This document shows, in pieces, positions 43,705-54,056 of a stretch of DNA of 64,000 nt; position 1 is the stretch's first letter; each line of letters starts with the position of its first letter. The notes under the pieces were generated by a model. It saw only the letters and a list, made by a program, of their open reading frames with translations, had not been told where the DNA came from and did no database searches. The stretch covers positions 496,001-560,000 of the forward strand of contig NZ_JAKCLJ010000001.1 in the NCBI RefSeq assembly GCF_021412565.1, read 5' to 3'. The translations under genes and the position numbers were made by a program. This stretch comes from Shewanella sp. AS1. GTDB taxonomy: Bacteria; Pseudomonadota; Gammaproteobacteria; Enterobacterales; Shewanellaceae.

Positions 43705-43734
43705 AAAAAACGGAGACTCAAGTCTCCGTTTTAT
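43705..43734 (-). terminator. Terminator of ettA
   Basis: AAAACGGAGACT (43707-43718) pairs with AGTCTCCGTTTT (43721-43732); the A-run at 43705-43710 gives the U-tract on the minus strand. Confidence 0.85.
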
Positions 43735-43746
43735 CGATTTAGACAT

Positions 43747-43812
43747 CTTATTTAGGCGCCCTTATTTATTCAGGTGCCTTTATTTAAACGTCTTTATTTA
43801 TTTAGGCGCTTG
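43747..43812. repeat. Tandem repeat over the 3' end of ettA
   Basis: Four units of 14-20 bp built on CTTTATTTATTTAGGCGC. The rightmost unit (43793-43812) contains the last codons and stop (43794-43796) of ettA; the others lie downstream of the stop and look like copies of it. Confidence 0.8.
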
Positions 43813-45461
43813 TATTTAAGACGGTGCGGCTCAATCACATCTGTGCCCAAGGTCTCTTTCAGCCAGGTCGAGTATTCTGTGTAGTTACCTTCGTAGAAGT
43901 TCACTTTACCCTCATCGCGGTAGTCGAGAATATGGGTGGCGATACGGTCGAGGAACCAACGGTCGTGCGAGATAACCATGGCACAACCTGGGAACTCTAG
44001 CAAAGCCTCCTCCAGGGCACGCAGGGTTTCAACGTCGAGATCGTTGGTGGGTTCATCGAGTAACAGCACGTTACCGCCAGCCTGAAGCAGCTTAGCCAAA
44101 TGCACACGGTTACGCTCACCACCTGACAGGGTGCCGATGATCTTCTGCTGATCACCACCGCGGAAGTTAAAGCGGCCCACATAGGCGCGGCTGGGGATCT
44201 CTGTGTTGTTGATCCGCATAATGTCCTGGCCGCCTGAGATCTCCTGCCAAACTGTGTTTTTATCGTTCATCGAGTCACGAAACTGCTCAACCGAGGCGAT
44301 TTGTACAGTTTCACCCACATCTATGCTGCCGCTATCTGGCTGCTCGGCGCCGCTGATCATCCTAAACAGGGTCGATTTACCCGCACCATTGGCACCGATA
44401 ATACCGACTATGGCGCCCTTAGGCACAGTGAAGCTTAAGTTGTCGATAAGCACGCGATCGCCATAGGATTTGGTCAGGTTGTTGACCTCAATCACCTTGT
44501 CACCCAAGCGGGGTCCTGGCGGAATAAACAGCTCGTTGGTCTCGTTGCGCTTCTGGTAATCGTTGGTGTTAAGCTCTTCGAAGCGCGCCATGCGCGCCTT
44601 GCCCTTGGATTGACGGCCCTTAGCACCTTGACGAACCCACTCAAGTTCTTTGGCTATGGTTTTCTGGCGGGCACTCTCGGCGGCAGATTCCTGTTGCAGA
44701 CGTGCATCTTTCTGTTCTAGCCAGGAGGAGTAGTTACCTTCCCAGGGAATACCTTCACCGCGGTCGAGTTCCAAAATCCAGCCTGCGGCATTATCCAGGA
44801 AGTATCTATCGTGAGTAATGGCCACAACTGTGCCTGTGTAGTCTTGTAAGAAGCGCTCTAACCAGGCCACAGATTCGGCGTCCAAGTGGTTGGTGGGCTC
44901 ATCGAGCAGCAGCATGTCTGGTTTTTCCAGCAGCAGACGGCAGATGGCCACACGGCGACGCTCACCCCCGGAGAGGACTTCGATTTTCTCATCCCAGTCC
45001 GGCAAACGCAGGGCGTTGGCCGCACGCTCGAGAATATGATCTAGGTTATGGGCATCCTGAGATTGAATGATGGCTTCCAGCTCCCCTTGCTCTTTGGCTA
45101 AGGCATCAAAATCAGCATCTGGCTCGGCATACAGGGCATAGACCTCATCTAAGCGGGTCAGGGCGTTTTTGGCTTCCGATACCGCTTCTTCAATGGCTTC
45201 ACGCACGGTTTGCTGAGGATCTAGCTTAGGCTCCTGAGGCAGGTAACCAATTTTCAGATCCTGCATCGGGCGCGCTTCACCCTCAATTTCGGTATCGATG
45301 CCGGCCATGATGCGAAGTAGGGTGGATTTACCTGAGCCGTTAAGACCCAAAACACCAATCTTGGCACCGGGAAAGAAACTTAAGGAGATATCTTTGAGGA
45401 TCTGCTTCTTAGGTGGAACAATTTTGCCCACTCGCAGCATGCTGTATACAAACTGAGCCAT
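43794..45461 (-). CDS. ettA: Energy-dependent translational throttle protein EttA
   Basis: An ABC-F protein that binds the ribosomal E site and gates the first peptide bond by the ATP/ADP ratio. 555 residues, as in E. coli. Two ABC cassettes: Walker A GLNGSGKST and GANGAGKST, signature LSGGERRRVA and LSGGERNRVH, Walker B LLLDEPTNHLD and LLLDEPTNDLD. The arm domain is in cassette 1 and the linker is the charged helix with RQGAKGRQSKGKARMARF. The 3' end lies in a tandem repeat, without changing the protein. Confidence 0.96.
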   Translation of the reverse strand: MAQFVYSMLRVGKIVPPKKQILKDISLSFFPGAKIGVLGLNGSGKSTLLRIMAGIDTEIEGEARPMQDLKIGYLPQEPKLDPQQTVREAIEEAVSEAKNALTRLDEVYALYAEPDADFDALAKEQGELEAIIQSQDAHNLDHILERAANALRLPDWDEKIEVLSGGERRRVAICRLLLEKPDMLLLDEPTNHLDAESVAWLERFLQDYTGTVVAITHDRYFLDNAAGWILELDRGEGIPWEGNYSSWLEQKDARLQQESAAESARQKTIAKELEWVRQGAKGRQSKGKARMARFEELNTNDYQKRNETNELFIPPGPRLGDKVIEVNNLTKSYGDRVLIDNLSFTVPKGAIVGIIGANGAGKSTLFRMISGAEQPDSGSIDVGETVQIASVEQFRDSMNDKNTVWQEISGGQDIMRINNTEIPSRAYVGRFNFRGGDQQKIIGTLSGGERNRVHLAKLLQAGGNVLLLDEPTNDLDVETLRALEEALLEFPGCAMVISHDRWFLDRIATHILDYRDEGKVNFYEGNYTEYSTWLKETLGTDVIEPHRLKYKRLNK

Positions 45462-45718
45462 ACACTTTTACTCATTAACTGAACATTGGAGGCAATTCTA
45501 CTGCAATCGGGTGGGAACTTAAATCGGATTTTCAGGGGCTTTATCGCGAGATTCTGCAGGACGCTTCTTTAGTGCATGATTATGTTTGGTCTGGATAATT
45601 GAGTGCTGTAGCATCGAGCTAACAAGTGATTTATTTTTCATCAATAGGATTTTGACCGTGATAAGTATGTGTCTTGGAAAATAAAGATAATGTTCTCAGT
45701 GCGCTTCAACTCTTTTTA

Positions 45719-45747
45719 CTTAAATAAAAACACTGTTTTTATTTAAG
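45719..45747. other. Perfect AT-rich hairpin upstream of glyA
   Basis: CTTAAATAAAAAC and GTTTTTATTTAAG form a perfect 13-bp inverted repeat with a 3-nt loop. A second dyad, CCGCTT (45757-45762) with AAGCGG (45774-45779), follows. They lie about 210 bp before the glyA start in the 495-bp ettA-glyA gap. Confidence 0.5.
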
Positions 45748-45956
45748 GTTAAGTGGCCGCTTATCCAGCGGGCAAGCGGTTAACAGGCCAGATAAAACAA
45801 GCTCATAGTGATTGTACTTGATTTGATTTGTCAGTAGAGAGGTTTGTCGCTTGTCTGAGGGAGTATTTTCATCAGTTAAACGCTGGGATTGTGATCGATT
45901 GCACTGTAGAATACCGCGCAACCCTACTTGATAAGCCTTCACAGCTGGAGTCAAAA

Positions 45957-47210
<1,254 letters not shown>

Positions 47211-47238
47211 CCTTAAGGGTTAAATCGGGTAAACTTCG

Positions 47239-47279
47239 ATGGCCGCTACTGATGTTAATATTAGTAGCGGCCATTTTTG
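47239..47279 (+). terminator. Terminator of glyA
   Basis: ATGGCCGCTACT (47239-47250) pairs with AGTAGCGGCCAT (47263-47274), 12-nt loop, then TTTTG. Confidence 0.88.
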
Positions 47280-47343
47280 TTTTTATTTGCAAGTGATTTT
47301 TCGGCACTAATACAAGTGTCCCAATAGGCTCAACGGAGGCTCA

Positions 47344-47808
47344 ATGTATTGTCCTTTTTGCAGCGCAACCGAGACTAAGGTGATCGATTCCCGCCTGGTT
47401 GCCGATGGTCATCAGGTGCGTCGTCGCCGTGAATGTTTGGAGTGCCATGAACGTTTTACCACTTTCGAAGGTGCCGAGCTGGTGATGCCAAGAGTGGTTA
47501 AGCGTGACGGCAGTCGCCAGCCATTTGATGATGACAAGCTGCATGCTGGCATGCTGCGGGCGGTCGAGAAGCGTCCTGTCTCCATGGATGAAATTGAGCA
47601 GGCGCTGAGTAAGATTAAATCGACCCTGCGTGCCACGGGCGAGCGTGAGGTCGGCTCCGAGATGATAGGTAACCTGATGATGGAGCAGTTAATGAATCTC
47701 GATAAGGTGGCCTATATCCGCTTCGCCTCTGTTTACCGTGCCTTTGAAGATGTGTCTGAATTTGGTGAAGCTATCGCTAAATTACAGGGACCCAATTCGA
47801 CAAAATAG
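47344..47808 (+). CDS. nrdR: Transcriptional repressor NrdR
   Basis: Represses ribonucleotide reductase genes by binding NrdR boxes. 154 residues (E. coli 149). N-terminal zinc ribbon with C3-x2-C6 and C31-x2-C34, then the ATP-cone ([16 protein letters not shown]... to about 140) that senses ATP/dATP. An SD-like GGAGG lies 3 bp before the ATG. It precedes ribD by 36 bp; the nrdR-ribD link is conserved in gammaproteobacteria. Confidence 0.95.
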   Translation: MYCPFCSATETKVIDSRLVADGHQVRRRRECLECHERFTTFEGAELVMPRVVKRDGSRQPFDDDKLHAGMLRAVEKRPVSMDEIEQALSKIKSTLRATGEREVGSEMIGNLMMEQLMNLDKVAYIRFASVYRAFEDVSEFGEAIAKLQGPNSTK

Positions 47809-47844
47809 CCCATTTTTATTGCCCTTAAGATAGGGAAAAGCGTC

Positions 47845-48975
47845 ATGGTGTGGTCAAGATTAGATAGAGACTTGATGGCAAGAGCCATCAAATTAGCCCG
47901 CAAAGGCCAATATACGACTCAGCCTAACCCCTGCGTGGGTTGCGTCATCTACCGTGATGAACAGATAGTCGGTGAAGGCTATCATATTGCTGCTGGTGGC
48001 CCCCATGCTGAGGTGCATGCCTTGAGAATGGCTGGTGAAGCAGCCAAAGGTGCCACCGCCTATGTAACTCTCGAACCTTGCAGCCATTATGGGCGTACGC
48101 CGCCCTGCGCCGAGGCCTTGATAAGAGCCAAGGTTGAGCGGGTTGTGGTGGCGGTGACCGATCCCAACCCTCAGGTGTCCGGTCGAGGCATCAAGATGTT
48201 GCAAGGGGCTGGTATCCAGGTGGATGTGGGATTAGATGAGGATGAAGCGGCCGCACTCAACCCTGGCTTTATGAAACGCATGGCGACAGCCTTACCTTGG
48301 GTGAGCATCAAGCTTGCCGCCAGTCTCGATGGTAAGACGGCGCTCTCCAACGGCGTTTCTAAATGGATCACTGGGGCGCCCGCGCGCCGTGACGTACAGC
48401 GGATGCGAGCCCGTCATGATGCCATCATAACGGGGATTGAGACAGTGCTGGCCGACGATCCCAGTCTCAATGTGCGCATCGAGGAGTTGGGAACAGTTCA
48501 AAAGAGTGTGCCAGCCGAGCTGATTAAACAGCCGCTTAGGGTGGTACTCGACAGCAAGGCGCGTTTAGGCACAGATGCCAAGCTATTTTCTGTGGCATCA
48601 CCCATACTCTTAGTCTCGACTCAGGCATATCCAAAGAGTGTTTCGGCAAGCTGGCCTGAGCAGGTGAGTGAGCTGCAGCTTGAGACCCTCGATGGCCGGG
48701 TGCCATTACTGGCGCTGCTTGAGCATTTAGGCCAGAGCTGTAACAGCGTGATGATTGAGGCGGGAGCCACCTTAGCCGGCGCATTTATCGCCGCAGGGTT
48801 AGCCGATGAACTGGTCTTGTATCAGGCACCGAAAATTCTCGGTGGTCATGGCCGAAATTTATTGTCTCTACCCGATTATCAGACCATGGTGCAGCTGCCA
48901 TCTCTGGTACTTAAAGAGCAACGTAAGCTTGGGCAGGATATGCGTTTTACCTTTGATTTAACAGCCGGGTCGTAA
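47845..48975 (+). CDS. ribD: Bifunctional riboflavin deaminase/reductase RibD
   Basis: Second and third steps of riboflavin synthesis: deaminates the pyrimidine ring, then reduces the ribose side chain. 376 residues. The zinc deaminase domain holds H54-A-E56 and C79...C88 (LEPCSHYGRTPPC). The reductase domain starts near WVSIKLAASLDGKTA and contains NADPH-binding and substrate segments (DAIITGIETVLADDPSLNVR). In the nrdR-ribD-ribE-ribBX-ribH block. Confidence 0.95.
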   Translation: MVWSRLDRDLMARAIKLARKGQYTTQPNPCVGCVIYRDEQIVGEGYHIAAGGPHAEVHALRMAGEAAKGATAYVTLEPCSHYGRTPPCAEALIRAKVERVVVAVTDPNPQVSGRGIKMLQGAGIQVDVGLDEDEAAALNPGFMKRMATALPWVSIKLAASLDGKTALSNGVSKWITGAPARRDVQRMRARHDAIITGIETVLADDPSLNVRIEELGTVQKSVPAELIKQPLRVVLDSKARLGTDAKLFSVASPILLVSTQAYPKSVSASWPEQVSELQLETLDGRVPLLALLEHLGQSCNSVMIEAGATLAGAFIAAGLADELVLYQAPKILGGHGRNLLSLPDYQTMVQLPSLVLKEQRKLGQDMRFTFDLTAGS

Positions 48976-49050
48976 AGGCTGGTTGAGACACGTGAATCTT
49001 AACCAAAGCAAATTAACCAAAGAAATTAAACCAGAGATAAGTAGGTAGAG

Positions 49051-49713
49051 ATGTTTACTGGGATCATCGAGTCCGTTGGAACCCTAACTAAGATAGAGCG
49101 TCGCGGGGACGATCTTCGTCTTACTGTGGCCAGTGCTAAACTGGACTTAAGCGATGTCAAATTGGGTGACAGTATTGCCACTAACGGTGTTTGCCTGACT
49201 GTGGTGCAATGCTTAAATGACGGTTATGTGGCTGATGTTTCAGCTGAAACTGTCGCCTTAACTGGCTTTTCTCGTTATCAGGTTGGCCAGAGGGTGAATC
49301 TGGAAAAAGCGGTAACACCCATGACCCGTCTCGGCGGTCATATGGTCAGCGGCCATGTGGACGGCGTGGCCAGTGTCGATGAGCGTTTAAATCGCGGTCA
49401 GGCCATCGAGTTCTGGCTGACGGCACCGACAACGCTGGCGCGTTACATTGCCCATAAAGGCTCGATCACCATAGATGGGGTGAGCCTGACGGTTAACGAG
49501 GTGCAAGGCGCGCGTTTTCGTCTGACCATAGTGCCTCACACGGCCAGCGAGACGACACTTATCGATTTAAAAGCCGGTGACAGTGTCAATATCGAAGTGG
49601 ATTTGATTGCCAGACATCTGGAACGATTGATGTTTTATGGTGAGCAGGATAGCACCCAAAAGCGCAGTGAAGTCACAATGGAACTGTTAGCTCGCTCGGG
49701 TTTTTTAAGATAA
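49051..49713 (+). CDS. ribE: Riboflavin synthase alpha chain
   Basis: Dismutates two 6,7-dimethyl-8-ribityllumazines to riboflavin. 220 residues with two similar beta-barrel halves: MFTGIIESVGTLTKI with SIATNGVCLTV, and the second half SITIDGVSLTVNEV. Both ligand-binding motifs are present; the linker helix at the end supports trimerisation. The product symbol is ribE here (also called ribC in E. coli). Confidence 0.95.
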   Translation: MFTGIIESVGTLTKIERRGDDLRLTVASAKLDLSDVKLGDSIATNGVCLTVVQCLNDGYVADVSAETVALTGFSRYQVGQRVNLEKAVTPMTRLGGHMVSGHVDGVASVDERLNRGQAIEFWLTAPTTLARYIAHKGSITIDGVSLTVNEVQGARFRLTIVPHTASETTLIDLKAGDSVNIEVDLIARHLERLMFYGEQDSTQKRSEVTMELLARSGFLR

Positions 49714-49780
49714 AAACATATAACAAGCTGATTTATAATAAAAATAACATTTCATATCATTTGACATTCAAGGTCTAATA

Positions 49781-50884
49781 ATGGCACTACACAGTATTGA
49801 AGCAATTATCGAAGATATACGTTTAGGCAAGATGGTCATCCTGATGGATGATGAAGACAGAGAGAATGAAGGCGACCTAATTATGGCGGCAAGCCTAGTG
49901 ACGCCCGAAGCGATCAACTTTATGGCGACCTATGGCCGCGGACTCATCTGTCAAACCATGACTAAATCCCGTTGTCAGCAGCTAAACCTGCCGCTGATGG
50001 TGACCAATAATAACGCCCAGTTTGCCACTAATTTTACCGTTTCTATCGAGGCGGCAAGCGGCGTGACCACAGGGATCTCGGCCCATGATCGCGCGGTCAC
50101 AGTGCAGGCGGCCGTGGCCAAAGACGCTAAGCCCTCAGACATAGTTCAGCCGGGCCATATTTTTCCCTTGATGGCCAAGGAAGGTGGGGTATTGGTACGC
50201 GCCGGTCATACCGAGGCGGGCTGTGATTTAGCCCGTCTGGCGGGCCATGAACCTTCGGCTGTGATCGTCGAGATCTTAAATGAAGATGGCACCATGGCAC
50301 GTCGTCCAGACCTAGAAGTGTTTGCCGAAAAACATGGTCTGAAGATAGGCACGATTGCGGACTTAATCGAATATCGCAACACCAAAGAGACCACAGTGGT
50401 GCGCGAAGGACAGTGTAAGTTGCCGACCCGTTTCGGTGAATTTGAGATGATCACCTACAGAGACACCATAGACGATACGATTAACTATGCCCTGGTCAAA
50501 GGTGAAGTGAAGCCCAACACCATAGTGCGGGTGCATCTGCAGAACACCTTTAACGATCTGCTATACAGTGAGCGCGATGAGAAGCGCAGCTGGCCGCTGG
50601 AAAAGGCGATGGCGCGCATTGCTGATGAGGGTGGGGTTTTGGTGATCTTAGCGCATCAGGAGTCCAACGATGAGCTGTTAGCCAAGGTCAAGGCCTTCGA
50701 GGCGGAAGATAAGGGGGAAGCGAGTGTACCTGCTCAGCGTCAGGGAACCTCACGTCAGGTGGGTGTCGGTTCGCAGATCTTAAGTGACTTAGGCGTCACT
50801 AAGATGCGCCTGCTGAGTTCTCCCAAACGCTACCATTCGCTGTCGGGATTTGGTCTGGAAGTGACTGAGTATATTCAAGAATAA
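49781..50884 (+). CDS. ribBX: RibBX: DHBP synthase with GTP-cyclohydrolase-II-like domain lacking zinc ligands
   Basis: Residues 1-200 form 3,4-dihydroxy-2-butanone-4-phosphate synthase, with [16 protein letters not shown] (metal site) and [12 protein letters not shown]. Residues 210-367 resemble GTP cyclohydrolase II (RibA), but the zinc-binding cysteine motif of active RibA (L-x-S-x-R-C-D-C-x-x-Q-L) is absent: the place reads [11 protein letters not shown] and the domain has no cysteine after the one at EGQCKLP. This matches the RibBX variant described in Shewanella and other proteobacteria, whose C-domain does not make the first riboflavin intermediate. A separate ribA is expected elsewhere. 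Confidence 0.9.
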   Translation: MALHSIEAIIEDIRLGKMVILMDDEDRENEGDLIMAASLVTPEAINFMATYGRGLICQTMTKSRCQQLNLPLMVTNNNAQFATNFTVSIEAASGVTTGISAHDRAVTVQAAVAKDAKPSDIVQPGHIFPLMAKEGGVLVRAGHTEAGCDLARLAGHEPSAVIVEILNEDGTMARRPDLEVFAEKHGLKIGTIADLIEYRNTKETTVVREGQCKLPTRFGEFEMITYRDTIDDTINYALVKGEVKPNTIVRVHLQNTFNDLLYSERDEKRSWPLEKAMARIADEGGVLVILAHQESNDELLAKVKAFEAEDKGEASVPAQRQGTSRQVGVGSQILSDLGVTKMRLLSSPKRYHSLSGFGLEVTEYIQE

Positions 50885-51008
50885 CTTTATCTGAGTGATT
50901 TCACTCAATTGACATCAATTGCATGGGGATCAAGTGCGCCGCCTGTGTTATCATAGCGCCTCTTTTTCCCTTGCCCGGGTTTATTAAAGCTAATTTTAGG
51001 TGAGATGA

Positions 51009-51491
51009 ATGAACGTAGTTCAAGGTAATATCGAATCGAAAAACGCTAAAGTTGCTATCGTGATCTCACGTTTTAACAGCTTTGTCGTCGAGAGTCTGTT
51101 AGATGGAGCGGTAGATACATTAAAACGCTTTGGCCAGGTAGCAGATGACAATATCACTGTGGTACGTGTACCCGGTGCGGTAGAGCTTCCACTGGCGGCA
51201 CGTCGTGTTGCGGCAAGCGGTAAATTTGATGGCATCATCGCATTAGGTGCGGTGATCCGGGGTGGCACACCCCATTTTGATTTTGTTGCAGGCGAATGTA
51301 ACAAAGGTCTGGCTCAGGTTGCACTCGAGTACGACTTACCCGTTTCATTTGGCGTATTAACCACAGATACCATAGAGCAAGCCATCGAGCGCTCTGGTAC
51401 TAAAGCGGGTAACAAGGGCGGTGAAGCGGCTCTTGGGCTGCTGGAGATGGTTAATGTTCTGCAAGAACTAGAACAGCAGTTGCAAGATTAG
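51009..51491 (+). CDS. ribH: 6,7-dimethyl-8-ribityllumazine synthase
   Basis: Condenses the RibB product with the RibD product. 160 residues, typical of an icosahedral/pentameric RibH. Motifs: [17 protein letters not shown] (ribityl binding), [12 protein letters not shown], and [18 protein letters not shown] with the catalytic histidine. It follows ribBX by 125 bp and precedes nusB by 8 bp, the usual ribH-nusB coupling. Confidence 0.95.
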   Translation: MNVVQGNIESKNAKVAIVISRFNSFVVESLLDGAVDTLKRFGQVADDNITVVRVPGAVELPLAARRVAASGKFDGIIALGAVIRGGTPHFDFVAGECNKGLAQVALEYDLPVSFGVLTTDTIEQAIERSGTKAGNKGGEAALGLLEMVNVLQELEQQLQD

Positions 51492-51499
51492 GAACAAGC

Positions 51500-51904
51500 A
51501 TGAAACCTTCAGAGCGCCGTAAGGCCCGCAGATTAGCGGTACAAGCTATCTATTCATGGCAGCTAAGCGGCAATAATATTGCCGATGTGGAGCATGAATT
51601 TCTGACCGAGCAGAAGATTGATGGCGTCGATATCAGTTATTTCCGCGAACTACTTGCCGGAACGGCAGGCAAATGTGGCCAGATCGATGCGTTAATCACG
51701 CCCCATGTTGAGCGTCCTTTTGATGAGATCTCTCCAATTGAGAAGGCGGTATTAAGGCTAGCAACCTATGAGCTGACATTCCGCAAGGATGTGCCTTTCA
51801 AGGTGGCGATCAATGAAGCGATCGAGCTTGCAAAAGCCTTTGGTGCCGAGGATGGTCACAAGTTTGTGAATGGCATACTCGATAAAATAGTGGCGACAAA
51901 ATAA
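51500..51904 (+). CDS. nusB: Transcription antitermination factor NusB
   Basis: With NusE (S10) binds boxA RNA in rRNA operons. 134 residues, all helical (E. coli 139). Starts [23 protein letters not shown]; the C-terminal [14 protein letters not shown] is conserved. It is 8 bp after ribH. A terminator follows before thiL, so thiL is partly uncoupled here. Confidence 0.95.
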   Translation: MKPSERRKARRLAVQAIYSWQLSGNNIADVEHEFLTEQKIDGVDISYFRELLAGTAGKCGQIDALITPHVERPFDEISPIEKAVLRLATYELTFRKDVPFKVAINEAIELAKAFGAEDGHKFVNGILDKIVATK

Positions 51905-51908
51905 AGTA

Positions 51909-51939
51909 TAAACGGTGTCCTAGGATGCCGTTTTTTATA
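51909..51939 (+). terminator. Terminator between nusB and thiL
   Basis: AACGGTGTCC (51911-51920) pairs with GGATGCCGTT (51923-51932) with two G-T pairs, then six Ts. It lies 6 bp past the nusB stop. Confidence 0.75.
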
Positions 51940-52002
51940 CTTGATTGAGCAGGCCATGCCCGGGTGCGGGCGAAAATTAACTTTAATAATGGTTCCCCAA
52001 CT

Positions 52003-52965
52003 GTGAAAGAGTTTAAAGTAATAGATCGTTTTTTTGTTAATTGCGGCCAGCCGCGCCGTGATGTTGAACTGAGTATTGGTGACGATTGTGCCTTAGTGAA
52101 CCCCGCAGCGCACAAGTCTATCGCCATCAGCTGTGACACCTTAGTTGAAAATATCCATTTCTTTCCCGATATGCCTGCCAGGGCATTAGGTTATAAATCC
52201 CTTGCCGTTAACTTATCTGACTTAGCTTCCATGGGAGCCGAACCCGCCTGGATGACGCTGGCGATCACTCTGCCGGATATCGATGAAGATTGGCTGAGTG
52301 AATTCAGTAGCGGATTACACCAGGTGGCCGAATATTATGGCGTAGCCTTAGTGGGTGGCGATACCACCCGCGGCCCGAAGTCGATCACCATCACCATTAA
52401 TGGTCAGGTACCTGAGGGCAAGGCATTGACCCGCTCTGGCGCTAAAAATGGCGACTGGATCTATGTGACGGGTCATTTAGGAGATTCGGCATTGGGGCTG
52501 GATATTCTGCGGGGGACTCAGCACTTTGAGCCTGCCTTGAACGAGTATTTTATCGAACGTCATTATCATCCTACACCAAGAGTGCTGGCGGGTCAGGCAC
52601 TCAGAGAGCTGGCATCCAGCGCGATTGATATTTCCGATGGGTTGGTCGGGGACATTGGCCATGTACTCAAACGCTCCAAAGTGGGGGCTGTTATCGAAGT
52701 TGATACTATCCCGCTATCGACTCAGATGCGCGAGGCCGTGCCCATTGAGCAGGCTCTGGGCTATGCATTAACCGGTGGTGAAGATTACGAACTCTTGTTT
52801 ACTGTGCCTGAATTTCAGCGCGGTGCTCTTGAGGTTGCACTGTCCCATGCCGGGGTCTCTTTTGCCAAGATAGGGCAGATCTCCACCGGTGATAAACTAA
52901 GGTTAATTAAGGATGGCGAGCCTTATACACCGATGAATTTTGGTTTTGAGCATTTTAAATCATGA
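52003..52965 (+). CDS. thiL: Thiamine-monophosphate kinase
   Basis: ATP-dependent phosphorylation of thiamine phosphate to the active cofactor. The GTG at 52003 (VKEFKVIDRFF) matches other ThiL starts and gives 320 residues; an upstream GTG at 51964 adds 13 residues without resemblance. Motifs: ELSIGDDCAL, SCDTLVENIHFF, NLSDLASMGAEPAW, VGGDTTRGPKSI and the C-terminal TGGEDYELLF. No ribosome site is apparent; a six-codon ATG (MVPQL) starts at 51989 and ends with a TGA overlapping the GTG, so re-initiation is possible. Overlaps pgpA by four bases. Confidence 0.93.
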   Translation: MKEFKVIDRFFVNCGQPRRDVELSIGDDCALVNPAAHKSIAISCDTLVENIHFFPDMPARALGYKSLAVNLSDLASMGAEPAWMTLAITLPDIDEDWLSEFSSGLHQVAEYYGVALVGGDTTRGPKSITITINGQVPEGKALTRSGAKNGDWIYVTGHLGDSALGLDILRGTQHFEPALNEYFIERHYHPTPRVLAGQALRELASSAIDISDGLVGDIGHVLKRSKVGAVIEVDTIPLSTQMREAVPIEQALGYALTGGEDYELLFTVPEFQRGALEVALSHAGVSFAKIGQISTGDKLRLIKDGEPYTPMNFGFEHFKS

Positions 52966-53456
52966 AGTTATGGTGCAACGATCCCTATGTGAGTAAGTTA
53001 TCGCTCACAAATCCCATCCACTTTTTAGCCCTGGGTTTTGGCTCAGGTCTGGCGGCGAAAGCGCCGGGCACATTTGGGACCTTGGCTGCGATCCCGCTCT
53101 ATCTGCTGATGATGAACTTGTCTCTACCTTGGTATCTAGGTTTGACGCTGGTGAGCGTGATCGCCGGTTTTTATATCTGCGATAAAGCCTCTAAAGATAT
53201 GGGGGTGCATGATCACGGCGCGATAGTGTGGGATGAAGTGGCTGGTCTGTTAATCACGATGATCGCCGCCCCTACAGGATGGTTGTGGTTGCTGGTGGGC
53301 TTTGTGCTCTTTCGACTGTTCGACATCATCAAGCCCTGGCCGATCCGCTGGCTCGATGCCAAAGTACACGGCGGCGTGGGTATTATGATTGATGATGTGT
53401 TGGCAGGTATCTTTGCTTGTGTGTGCCTGCAGGGCATCGTTTATTTAACCGCCTGA
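52962..53456 (+). CDS. pgpA: Phosphatidylglycerophosphatase A
   Basis: Dephosphorylates phosphatidylglycerophosphate to phosphatidylglycerol at the inner membrane. 164 residues with three to four hydrophobic segments. Signature GSGLAAKAPGTFGTLAAIPL near the N-terminus and HDHGAIVWDEVAGLLIT with the catalytic acidic residues; RLFDIIKPWPIRWLD follows. Start ATGA overlaps the thiL stop, so the two are coupled, as in E. coli nusB-thiL-pgpA. Confidence 0.94.
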   Translation: MKLWCNDPYVSKLSLTNPIHFLALGFGSGLAAKAPGTFGTLAAIPLYLLMMNLSLPWYLGLTLVSVIAGFYICDKASKDMGVHDHGAIVWDEVAGLLITMIAAPTGWLWLLVGFVLFRLFDIIKPWPIRWLDAKVHGGVGIMIDDVLAGIFACVCLQGIVYLTA

Positions 53457-53480
53457 TCCTTAGCCCTTTATTGCTCTTGA

Positions 53481-53524
53481 GATCCCGAGATAATCTGGTT
53501 TATTGCCTAAATTCTCTCGGGATC
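53481..53524 (+). terminator. Possible terminator of thiL-pgpA
   Basis: GATCCCGAGA pairs with TCTCGGGATC across a 24-nt loop, with GTTTTAT 4 bp on. The following 53525-54056 contains GTACC-TTA-GGTAC (53867-53879) and ATTCGCC/GGCGAAT (53988-53994, 54007-54013), which may be an operator and a leader hairpin of the peptidase gene; no other gene is seen there. Confidence 0.5.
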
Positions 53525-54056
53525 GCTGTTTTATCCCACCGCTAGTTTTAGATGGTACATCTAGCAAGCGTTGCTATATCGCCCCTCGCTTTGATTAAGT
53601 CCACGGATTTCCCTCTGCTGAATTTCTTTAGGTCTCCTTCGTCTCTGGCTTTATTTACTCTAGTAATAACGCTGGTCATATCCGCTCTTGGTCCCATTAG
53701 CTTTGATCCAGAATAAACACTTAATTAAAGCCTGAATGTTTACTAATTTGTTAATTTTGCAGGGCAAACTGACAAAGTTCAGAATCGCTAAGGCATTTAG
53801 ATCGAGGGTGAATAATCTAACAATAAGTGGCTGATAAAATTAATTTTGATAAAAATCTTGCAAAAAGTACCTTAGGTACATAATGTGGGTATGCTACGAA
53901 TGCCCTATGGGTGTCGCGAGCTTGATCACAAAAAAACAACAAAGTATGGGTCCGTGTTATTGGTACTTACAGCACCCATAACGAGTCATTCGCCTAGATG
54001 TCAGTCGGCGAATACCTGCCCTTTTGAGGGATGATTTTTATCAGTTGAGGGAAATT

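Noticed and set aside
49714..49780. FMN riboswitch before ribBX
   Set aside because: The gap is 67 bp, AT-rich and too short for an RFN element; no conserved RFN blocks seen before ribD or ribH either.
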